Shown: one piece after another, positions 57,570-64,000 of the stretch
Layout: every line of letters begins with the position of its first letter
How positions within the stretch are numbered: position 1 is the first letter of the stretch
Source: Phytobacter palmae
GTDB lineage: Bacteria > Pseudomonadota > Gammaproteobacteria > Enterobacterales > Enterobacteriaceae
DNA length: 64,000 nucleotides
NCBI GenBank assembly: GCA_900112785.1
Contig: FONB01000008.1
Span: 239,590-303,589 of the forward strand
Direction: 5' to 3'
Translations under genes and position numbers: made by a program
The notes under the pieces: generated by a model
What the model was told of the DNA's origin: nothing
Seen by the model: only the letters and a program-made list of their open reading frames with translations
Database searches by the model: none

Positions 57570-57962
57570 ATGGAATTTTTTGACACTTACTGGTATCTGC
57601 TGCCCATTGGGATATTTTCAGCCGTCTTTTATCTTATCTACCTTAGTTTGCGCGATAATCTTATTGTTTATATTAAAGACTCCTTTAAGCAGGCATCGGT
57701 GCTTAAAACCGGTATTGGCGCCAATGCGGATATTATTGTTGCCAGGCAAACGGGGATGTGGGATGCGGAAAACCCTGTTTATTTACTGACGGTGAACTTC
57801 AAAACCCGTGAAGGGCTGGATGTGCAGGCAAGTTTTTATACATCTATGAACTTTGAAGAAAGAGAACGCTTTAAAGCCGGTAACGGCACAACCATTAAAT
57901 ACGATCCCAAAGACCCGAAAAGAATTGCGTTGTACGATCGGCCACTCATATTAGGCGAATAA
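57570..57962 (+). CDS. Small membrane-anchored protein C (DUF3592-like array)
   Basis: The 130-residue protein has an N-terminal helix (WYLLPIGIFSAVFYLIYLSL) and a beta-rich domain with GANADIIVARQTGMWDAENP, LLTVNFKTREG and NGTTIKYDPKDPKRIALYDR. The Y-DP-K-DP-R ending is closest to the DUF3592 consensus of all six members. It starts after AAAGG and ends 10 bases before the DUF2169 gene, so it belongs to the same operon. Confidence 0.78.
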   Translation: MEFFDTYWYLLPIGIFSAVFYLIYLSLRDNLIVYIKDSFKQASVLKTGIGANADIIVARQTGMWDAENPVYLLTVNFKTREGLDVQASFYTSMNFEERERFKAGNGTTIKYDPKDPKRIALYDRPLILGE

Positions 57963-57972
57963 GGTATTACGG

Positions 57973-60504
57973 ATGAAGATTATTAAACCCTTGCGCCTGA
58001 GCGTGCTCCATCGCCCTTTCCGCTGGCAGGGTAAAAATCATTTTGGTGTCTCTGTCATGGCGCTGACAGATATGGGTGAGACGCCGACATTGCGCCCCGA
58101 GATGGAACTCTGGCAGCTTGCCGCCAGTGAACTGCAAACCAGCGGCGGCGTGATTGATATGGCGATGCCCAAAACCCGCGCTGAATTCCTTGCCACCGGC
58201 TATGCCTATACTCATCACCAGCAGGAAAAAACGGCGGTGATGGCGCGGGTGGATATCGACAATCTCAGCAAATCGCTGGTAGTGTTCGGCGATCGTTACT
58301 GGTCTGGCAGCAAAATGACCCCGCCGCAGCCTTTTGACGAGATGCGTCTGGACTGGACGCGCGCCTGGGGTGGCGCAGGCTGTGAAGAAAACCCGCATGG
58401 CGTGGGGTTTGGTCCGGAAAATCATCAGGGACAAAGCGTCCACCGCCTGCCGAACATTGAACCCCTCCACGGGCGCATGACCACGCCAAAACAAAAGCCG
58501 GAGCCTGCGAGCTTTGGGCCGCTTGATCTCACCTGGCCGCGTCGCTTTCGCCGCATGGGCAAAAACTATGACGCCAGTTGGTTGCAGAACGATTTTCCCG
58601 GCTTTGCCCGCGACATTGACTGGACGGTGTTTAATGCCGCCAGCCCCGATCAGTGGTGGGATCGGGACACCCTGCCTGAACAGGCGTCGTGGCGTATCTG
58701 GAATATGCACCCGCAAAAACCAGTGCAGGAAGGTACATTGCCGCCGTGGCATGCGCGCTGCTTTATCAGCCGGTTGCGCCAGGAAGAGACCCTGTTTGAA
58801 GAGATAACCCTGCGGGCAACCACCGTCTGGTTTTTCCCGCATCTGGAGCAGATGGTGCTTATCTGGCAGGGGCATATCCGCATTAATGAAGACGACGCGG
58901 CAGATGTTTTGCACGTGATGCCTGCGCTCGAAAAACATGGTGCCGGCCGTTCCCTTAACCACTATCGCAAAGTCCTTAGCCAGCGCCTGGATAAAGAAAA
59001 AGGGGCGTTGTTCGCGTTTCGCGAAAAGGATCTGCTGCCGGAATCGCTTATCGGCCCCTGGCTTGACAGTGAGGTGCAGCAGACGCCGAGCCCGATGCGC
59101 GACAACATAAAGAATCGTGAAAAGCTGCTGCGCGAACAGTACCGGGAAAGGCTGGAAGCAAACGGGCGCGACATTGGCGACCTGCTCGGCAACATCGAAG
59201 AGCCTGAGATGCCTGCCCTCGATGAGTTGCCTGAGTTTATGGAAAAAATGGAACGTCAGGCGCAGCAGATACAGGCCGATGCAGAGCAGCGCAAACGCGA
59301 AATGGAAGCGAAATACCCGCACAGGGATGACGCGATGCCGCGCGGGCCGGAATCACTGCATCGCATGCAGGAAATGCTCCACCGCAACGGTGACCTGATG
59401 AGTGAGAAAAAGCGCGAGCAGGCGAGCGAGGCGCTGCACCAGATGTATCTGGCGGCGGTTTCCCAACAGCCTCCCGCCGTGCGTCTGACGGGTGACCTTG
59501 CGCAGATCATTCGCCAGCGTGCCGGGCGCACCCTGGCGCAAGGGGGGGATTTTAGCGGTATGGATCTCACCGGCGCTGATTTTTCCGGTATGGACCTCAG
59601 TGGGGCCAATTTCACAAAGGCGCTGCTGGAATGTGCTGATTTCCGCAACAGTAAACTGGACGGTGCCTGTTTTACCGGGGCGATGCTTGCCCGCACGCAA
59701 TTTGAGCGCACTTCATTACAACGATGTGATTTTACCGGGGCGAGCCTGGCGCTTGCTCAGTGTCAGGAGAGCGATTTCAGCGGCGCGCGCTTTAAAGAGA
59801 CGCAGACACAAAATGCCTTATTCGAGACGTGCATCTTCGATAACGCCAGCCTGGACGGTCTACTGTTACGCGAAACCGGGCTGAGCCGCTGCCGTTTCCA
59901 CCACGCTTCGCTGGACGGCTGCATCTTTATGGAACTCACCCTGGCAGAACCCGATTTTCACGGTGCGCGGCTGCATAAATGCGCGTTTATGCAATCGGTG
60001 CTGGTGGCCGCAGTATTTAGCGACGCACGGCTGGATAGCTGCTCCTTTGTCCAGACTCAGGCGGAACAGGCGAGTTTTGCCGGGGCCACTTTAATCGCTA
60101 CCGCGATAGCGGCTGAGAGTACTTTAGCGGGCGCCGACTTCCGTCAGGCTTCGCTTATCCAGTGCAACCTGCGTCAGACGCCGCTCGCTGGCGCGCAATT
60201 TGCCCTGGCGAAGCTGGAGAATTGCGATCTCAGCGAAGCGGATTGCCGCGCCAGCCACTTTGGTCAGGCAAACCTGATGGGGAGCCTGTTTGTGCGCACC
60301 GATTTTCGCGATACCGATTTCACCGATGCCAACCTGATGGGGGCGTTGCTGCAAAAAAGTCAGCTTGGCGGGGCCAATTTTAGCGGGGCGAATCTCTTTC
60401 GCGCCGATCTCTCGCAGGCGTTTATCAGTGATACCACCCGTCTTGACGGGGCATGGACGAAACGCATCAAAACGCTGCCGAAGCGCGACGGAGAAGTGAT
60501 ATGA
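57973..60504 (+). CDS. T6SS-associated DUF2169 / pentapeptide-repeat fusion protein
   Basis: The 843-residue protein has an N-terminal DUF2169 domain (residues 1-~330; LHRPFRWQGKNHFGVSVMAL; RLDWTRAWGGAGCEENPHG). A charged helical, coiled-coil-like segment (about 370-500; MEKMERQAQQIQADAEQRKR) is followed by a long pentapeptide-repeat right-handed beta-helix from about residue 525 to the end, of A(D/N)FxG type (MDLTGADFSGMDLSGANFTK). DUF2169 proteins accompany PAAR-like DUF4150 proteins in many T6SS loci and are thought to act in effector loading. It overlaps the next gene by four bases. Confidence 0.9.
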   Translation: MKIIKPLRLSVLHRPFRWQGKNHFGVSVMALTDMGETPTLRPEMELWQLAASELQTSGGVIDMAMPKTRAEFLATGYAYTHHQQEKTAVMARVDIDNLSKSLVVFGDRYWSGSKMTPPQPFDEMRLDWTRAWGGAGCEENPHGVGFGPENHQGQSVHRLPNIEPLHGRMTTPKQKPEPASFGPLDLTWPRRFRRMGKNYDASWLQNDFPGFARDIDWTVFNAASPDQWWDRDTLPEQASWRIWNMHPQKPVQEGTLPPWHARCFISRLRQEETLFEEITLRATTVWFFPHLEQMVLIWQGHIRINEDDAADVLHVMPALEKHGAGRSLNHYRKVLSQRLDKEKGALFAFREKDLLPESLIGPWLDSEVQQTPSPMRDNIKNREKLLREQYRERLEANGRDIGDLLGNIEEPEMPALDELPEFMEKMERQAQQIQADAEQRKREMEAKYPHRDDAMPRGPESLHRMQEMLHRNGDLMSEKKREQASEALHQMYLAAVSQQPPAVRLTGDLAQIIRQRAGRTLAQGGDFSGMDLTGADFSGMDLSGANFTKALLECADFRNSKLDGACFTGAMLARTQFERTSLQRCDFTGASLALAQCQESDFSGARFKETQTQNALFETCIFDNASLDGLLLRETGLSRCRFHHASLDGCIFMELTLAEPDFHGARLHKCAFMQSVLVAAVFSDARLDSCSFVQTQAEQASFAGATLIATAIAAESTLAGADFRQASLIQCNLRQTPLAGAQFALAKLENCDLSEADCRASHFGQANLMGSLFVRTDFRDTDFTDANLMGALLQKSQLGGANFSGANLFRADLSQAFISDTTRLDGAWTKRIKTLPKRDGEVI

Positions 60505-61571
60505 CGATGCTTACCGCAGCACAATTGCAACAGCGGGTGAAAGGCGGCGAGCCGGTCATCGAAATCTCCCTCGACGGGCTGGATTTACAGGGTTGCGACC
60601 TCTCCGGCGGCATTTTTCAGGAGGTCTCCCTTGATGGCGTCAACCTGCAGGGGGCGAATTTGCAGGAAACGGTGTTCACCGAATGTGCGTTAAACGGAGT
60701 AAACCTGCGGGGAGCGCGGTTAGTCCAGACGGTATTTAACCAGTGCGAAATGGCAAACCTGCAGGTTGAGGAAACGCCACTTGATGGCTGTATCTTTAAC
60801 CACTGCGCTCTGACGGGCAGCCGTTTTACAGGCTGCTCGCTGCAAACCGTGCAGTTTACGCAGTGCACACTGGAAGACAGTGATTTTGATCGGGCAACAT
60901 CCGAACGCAGCGTCTTTTTCGAATCACCGCTGACTCATGCCCGCTTTGCCGGGTGCCGTTTTCTGCTGACCACCTTTTATGGCATTGATCTGCGTACAAC
61001 GGTGCTTGAGGGGAGCCAGTTCGAGCGGGTGGTCTTTTTCGACTGCGATCAGCGCGGGAAAACCTATGCCCGGCACGGCTTTACCGGCTGCCAGTTTACC
61101 GACAACCAGCTAGACGATGCAGATTTTACCGGCGCGCAGCTTACCCAGTGCAATTTTAAAGGGGCGTCGTTGCAGGCCGCGCGGTTAAACCAGGTGAATG
61201 CGACCCAGGCGCTGTTTATGGAGGCGAATCTGCGCGGTGCGCAGTGTCGTGGCAGCGTTTTTGATCAAGCTATTTTCGTGGGCGCCACGCTCGAACAGGC
61301 CGATTTCAGCCAGAGTCGCCTGTTTCAAAGCATTCTGCAGCAGGTGAATGCCGCCGAGGGCAGTTTTACGCTCTGCGACCTGACCTACAGCGATTTTACC
61401 GGTGCCGACCTGCGTCTGGCCGACCTGCGCGGTGCGACCTTTTCCCGTACCCGGATGCATCGGGCGAATCAGGAGAATGCCCGGTTTAGCGGACGTCAGG
61501 GCATTCTCGAATATGACGAAGAATTATTGGCTGCTGAGGCCTGGAGCCTGCAGCGCCAGAGCCGCCGTTGA
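60501..61571 (+). CDS. T6SS-associated pentapeptide-repeat protein
   Basis: The 356-residue protein is almost entirely pentapeptide repeats (LDLQGCDLSGGIFQEVSLDG; ADLRLADLRGATFSRTRMH), which fold as a square beta-helix. A short helical start precedes them (TMLTAAQLQQRVKGG). The start overlaps the stop of the DUF2169 fusion (ATGA), so the two are coupled. It resembles the C-terminal half of that protein and probably arose from the same repeat family. Together they may form an elongated scaffold for cargo. No enzymatic site is seen. Confidence 0.88.
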   Translation: MTMLTAAQLQQRVKGGEPVIEISLDGLDLQGCDLSGGIFQEVSLDGVNLQGANLQETVFTECALNGVNLRGARLVQTVFNQCEMANLQVEETPLDGCIFNHCALTGSRFTGCSLQTVQFTQCTLEDSDFDRATSERSVFFESPLTHARFAGCRFLLTTFYGIDLRTTVLEGSQFERVVFFDCDQRGKTYARHGFTGCQFTDNQLDDADFTGAQLTQCNFKGASLQAARLNQVNATQALFMEANLRGAQCRGSVFDQAIFVGATLEQADFSQSRLFQSILQQVNAAEGSFTLCDLTYSDFTGADLRLADLRGATFSRTRMHRANQENARFSGRQGILEYDEELLAAEAWSLQRQSRR

Positions 61572-61580
61572 GGAGAGAAA

Positions 61581-62186
61581 ATGAGTAAAGTAAATCACTT
61601 ACTGGCACAACCCCTTCTGCCGCCCGCACAGGCATCGGCGGTGGTCACTCACTGCTTTGCTGACGGTAGTCTGACGGTAGAAAGCGAAGGACGCGGCTGG
61701 CACTGCCGCCGCGCGGCGAGTTGCGTTATCGCACCGCAGACGGGCGACACGGTGTTGATTGCCAGCGTAGAACGTCAAATCTGGCTGCTGGCGGTACTGG
61801 AGCGGGCCAATCCGCAGGTTGCGGAGCTCAGCGTGCCGGGCGATCTGCATATTCGTAGCGAAGGGGAGCTAAGCCTGAGTAGCGACGCGCTCCGCGTCAC
61901 CGCCGGGCAGGGGGACTGCCATATTGACGAGATGAAATACAGTGGTGAGAAACTCTCGGCCTGGGTCAGCCTGTCGCGTGTTGTCGGCAAGCGGGCAGAA
62001 TCTGTCTGGCAGACCGTCACTCAAATCAGCCACAGCCTCTTTCGCACGACCCGACAGACCGAACAGGTTCGCGCCGGGCAACTGGACATGAAGGCTGAGG
62101 ATTATGCGCGCCTGCATGCCCACAACACGGTGATTACCTCCAAAGCGATCACCAAAGTCGATTCTGAACAGATTCATATGGGATAA
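61581..62186 (+). CDS. DUF3540 protein of the T6SS PAAR-like cassette
   Basis: The 201-residue protein fits DUF3540: an OB-like beta domain near the start (GWHCRRAASCVIAPQTGDTV; IASVERQIWLLAVLER), a beta-helix stretch (GDLHIRSEGELSLSSDALRV), then helices and a final strand (INSEQIHMG-like KVDSEQIHMG). The order recalls a miniature VgrG-tip adaptor. It lies 9 bases after the pentapeptide gene and 9 before the DUF4150 gene, the normal order of this cassette. The exact role is unknown. Confidence 0.85.
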   Translation: MSKVNHLLAQPLLPPAQASAVVTHCFADGSLTVESEGRGWHCRRAASCVIAPQTGDTVLIASVERQIWLLAVLERANPQVAELSVPGDLHIRSEGELSLSSDALRVTAGQGDCHIDEMKYSGEKLSAWVSLSRVVGKRAESVWQTVTQISHSLFRTTRQTEQVRAGQLDMKAEDYARLHAHNTVITSKAITKVDSEQIHMG

Positions 62187-62195
62187 GGAGCCGTC

Positions 62196-62588
62196 ATGTT
62201 TGCGAACTGCCAGCTTTTTGGGGTCGATTTGGCCTTTCCGGATGTCTGCCTGACGCCGATGCCAGCCCCTACGCCGATTCCCTATCCGGATATTGCGCTG
62301 GGACCGACGGCAATCCCCAATGCTCTCAATATCCTGTTTATGGGGATGCCTGCCCACAATATGGCAACCATCACGCCACTGACCAACGGCGATAACCCCG
62401 GCGTGGCAACAGGCGTGGCCTCCGGTACGGTAATGGGGCCGTCCCGGCATTTAACCGGGGCGTTTAGCGTGCTGTTAAAAGGCACCCCCGCCACACGATT
62501 GACCAGCGTGAGCCTGCAAAACTCCACTAATGCGATTGGAATGCGTATCGTGCCGAGCCAGTTCAAAGTGCTGATGCTGGCGCCGTAA
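62196..62588 (+). CDS. DUF4150 PAAR-like spike tip protein
   Basis: The 130-residue protein matches DUF4150: LAFPDVCLTPMPAPTPIPYP, then MPAHNMATITPLTNGDNPGV and GPSRHLTGAFSVLLKGTPAT. Members are PAAR-like proteins that sharpen the VgrG spike and often carry C-terminal toxin domains. Here nothing follows the PAAR-like part, so any toxin must be separate. It is the last gene of the DUF2169 cassette. Confidence 0.9.
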   Translation: MFANCQLFGVDLAFPDVCLTPMPAPTPIPYPDIALGPTAIPNALNILFMGMPAHNMATITPLTNGDNPGVATGVASGTVMGPSRHLTGAFSVLLKGTPATRLTSVSLQNSTNAIGMRIVPSQFKVLMLAP

Positions 62589-62613
62589 TAACGCGACAGG
62601 AGTGCATTCAGGC

Positions 62614-63006
62614 GTGAATATCTCGACGTTTGATATGGTGAATGTGGTTGCCACACTGGTGCTGATAGTGATTATTTTCGGGCTGGCAAAAAGAGTCGTG
62701 CGTAATTCTCAACGCAAAGAGCAGGATATTCTCGCTAACGGCAGCGATGTCAATATCACCATTTTATCCATGAAGCAAAGCGGGTTGTTTATTAATAACA
62801 ACCCGGTCATTGAAATGTCATTACGGGTGGAACAACCACAGTTTAATAAAAGCTGGCTGGTCGAAAAACATAATGAAACAGCGTGGCTAATCGCCGTTGC
62901 AGCTTATCAGCCAGGGAATGTTTATCAGGGCAAGCTGGGACAAAATGATAAGAGCCTGGTCTTTGTAAAAGATGGCAGCGGCAAACCGCTGCCTGCGATA
63001 CAGTAG
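62614..63006 (+). CDS. Small membrane-anchored protein D, related to the A/B/C array
   Basis: The ~130-residue protein has one N-terminal helix (VVATLVLIVIIFGLAKRVV) and a beta-rich domain with the YQPG motif (AAYQPGNVYQGKL) shared with A1 and A2. It lies between the PAAR-like tip and the ADP-ribosylglycohydrolase. GTG 62614 after AGGAG is preferred; GTG 62602 would place the ribosome site wrongly. It is separated from the other five by the DUF2169 cassette. Function unknown. Confidence 0.7.
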   Translation: MNISTFDMVNVVATLVLIVIIFGLAKRVVRNSQRKEQDILANGSDVNITILSMKQSGLFINNNPVIEMSLRVEQPQFNKSWLVEKHNETAWLIAVAAYQPGNVYQGKLGQNDKSLVFVKDGSGKPLPAIQ

Positions 63007-63032
63007 TAAAGAAAGACAGGGAAGGGACAATC

Positions 63033-64000
63033 GTGATCGATTTACATTCTGATATTCGGGAAATAGAGCGCTATGCAAAACAGTATGAGCACTATATTCC
63101 GTTTACTAATGCGCGGACGCAGCACCGCATGCTGTATGACTACATTGCGCATCCACTGGTAGATGACCCGCAAGAAGCCGCGTCGACAAAATGGTATGAC
63201 ACGCCTGATCAGGTCAGGCCTCTGGATATCTGTCGCGATAAGGCGATTGGTGCGCTTGTCGGGCTCGCCGTTGGCGATGCTGTGGGCACCACGCTGGAAT
63301 TTATGCCTCGCGATCACCGTACCGTGACGGACATGGTGGGCGGTGGGCCATTTCGCCTGAAATCCGGAGAGTGGACCGATGATACTTCTATGGCCCTGTG
63401 TCTGGCAGAAACATTGCTGGAGTACAAATATGCCAGCAGGCAATGTTTCAGGGACAAACTATTAAAGTGGTATCGTGAGGGCTATAACAGTGTTAACGGT
63501 GTCTGCTTTGATATTGGTAACACTACCCGCTATGCCCTTGAGCAATATGCTATCAAGGGACCAGAATGGTTTGGTAATACCGCACCAGAAACCGCAGGAA
63601 ATGCATCCATTATTCGTTTAGCGCCTGTATCGATCTATTTTCGCCGCAATTTCGCTCAGGCATTCTATAACGCGAAAATTCAAAGTCAGGCCACACATAG
63701 CGCGATTGAAGCTGTGAGTTCCGCACATTATCTGAGCTATTTGCTTCTTCTGCTGATTAATGGATACGATAAAGAACGTGTATTTTCCCCGCAAATGATG
63801 CCGTTAGAACCGCGCGTGCTGATCATCAACGCCGGTGAATATAAAGAAAAAAGTCGCGACCAAATTCGCTCCAGCGGTTATGTCATCGATACGCTGGAAG
63901 CAGCCATGTGGGCGGTATGGAACACCGATAATTTCCGTGATGCCATCTTGCTGGCGGCGAACCTGGCGGATGATGCCGACAGCGTGGCGGCGACGGCCGG
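63033..64000 (+). CDS. ADP-ribosylglycohydrolase (Tri1-like immunity), 3' end outside window
   Basis: The frame starts with GTG after GAAGGGA and is still open at base 64000 (322 residues seen). Residues 1-~68 are an extension. The DraG/ARH fold begins at CRDKAIGALVGLAVGDAVG. Metal-site motifs are WTDDTSMAL near residue 114 and the C-terminal DDADSVAATAG at the very edge; the GNTTRYAL and GNASIIRLAP blocks lie between. Tri1 of Serratia proteamaculans has this layout: the extension plugs the Tre1 toxin site and the hydrolase reverses ADP-ribosylation. The immunity role is inferred from this likeness and the PAAR-side position. A housekeeping DraG-type hydrolase is less likely here. Confidence 0.85.
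   Translation, partial: MIDLHSDIREIERYAKQYEHYIPFTNARTQHRMLYDYIAHPLVDDPQEAASTKWYDTPDQVRPLDICRDKAIGALVGLAVGDAVGTTLEFMPRDHRTVTDMVGGGPFRLKSGEWTDDTSMALCLAETLLEYKYASRQCFRDKLLKWYREGYNSVNGVCFDIGNTTRYALEQYAIKGPEWFGNTAPETAGNASIIRLAPVSIYFRRNFAQAFYNAKIQSQATHSAIEAVSSAHYLSYLLLLLINGYDKERVFSPQMMPLEPRVLIINAGEYKEKSRDQIRSSGYVIDTLEAAMWAVWNTDNFRDAILLAANLADDADSVAATA

Noticed and set aside
57967..59322. 451-codon ORF on the minus strand
   Set aside because: It is a mirror of the DUF2169 gene in a GC-rich region. It has no ribosome site or recognisable domain, and its sequence is rich in His/Arg/Phe as expected of an antisense frame.

Overview
The window is chromosomal DNA of a member of the Enterobacteriaceae. The left 24 kb follows the Escherichia coli gene order (yoaB-yoaA-tsaB-yeaY-fadD-rnd-minEDC-ycgL-ycgM-ycgN-dsbB-fadR-ycgB-dadAX-cvrA-ldcA-emtA-ycgR-ymgE-treA), with proteins of E. 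coli-like length and sequence. umuDC and hlyE, which lie between ycgN and dsbB in E. coli, are missing, and so is nhaB between dsbB and fadR. A Citrobacter-like genome is the best guess, but the genus cannot be fixed from sequence alone.

Region 1 (1-24283) is housekeeping and ordinary metabolism: an incomplete protein with an L7/L12-like segment, the fadD/fadR fatty-acid genes, RNase D, the Min division-site system, DsbB, D-alanine catabolism, cation/proton antiport, peptidoglycan recycling and lysis enzymes, the c-di-GMP flagellar brake YcgR, and periplasmic trehalase. Clear hairpin terminators punctuate it. Region 2 (24284-25318) is about 1 kb of AT-rich DNA without a convincing gene and forms the left junction of the secretion island.

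Region 3 (25319-53042) is a complete type VI secretion system (T6SS). It encodes the membrane complex (TssJ, TssL with an OmpA-like domain, TssM), baseplate (TssK, TssE, TssF, TssG, with TssA), sheath (TssB, TssC), tube (Hcp), the ClpV disassembly ATPase, the TagJ accessory protein and all parts of the threonine-phosphorylation switch (PpkA kinase, PppA phosphatase, Fha/TagH, TagF). Between tssC and tagH lies a cargo-like stretch. It holds a helical, membrane-active-looking protein facing a small two-helix membrane protein, an orphan Rap1a/Tai-type immunity gene preceded by a duplicated hcp leader and a vestigial hcp start, hcp itself, and a DUF5675 protein with an L,D-transpeptidase-like His/Cys motif followed by a secreted partner.

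Region 4 (52635-64000) is the spike and effector end. It has a DUF1795 (Eag-like) chaperone, a small Imm74-like protein and VgrG with an AT-rich 3' end. Next comes an array of five small membrane-anchored proteins in the order A1-B1-A2-B2-C, and then the cassette DUF2169-pentapeptide fusion / pentapeptide protein / DUF3540 / DUF4150 PAAR-like tip. A sixth related membrane protein follows. The window ends inside an ADP-ribosylglycohydrolase with an N-terminal extension, the arrangement of the Tri1 immunity protein against the ADP-ribosylating toxin Tre1. No such toxin is visible, so it may lie just beyond the right edge. The least explained parts are the six-member membrane protein family, the DUF5675 pair, the pore-like pair and the vestigial hcp/immunity remnant.
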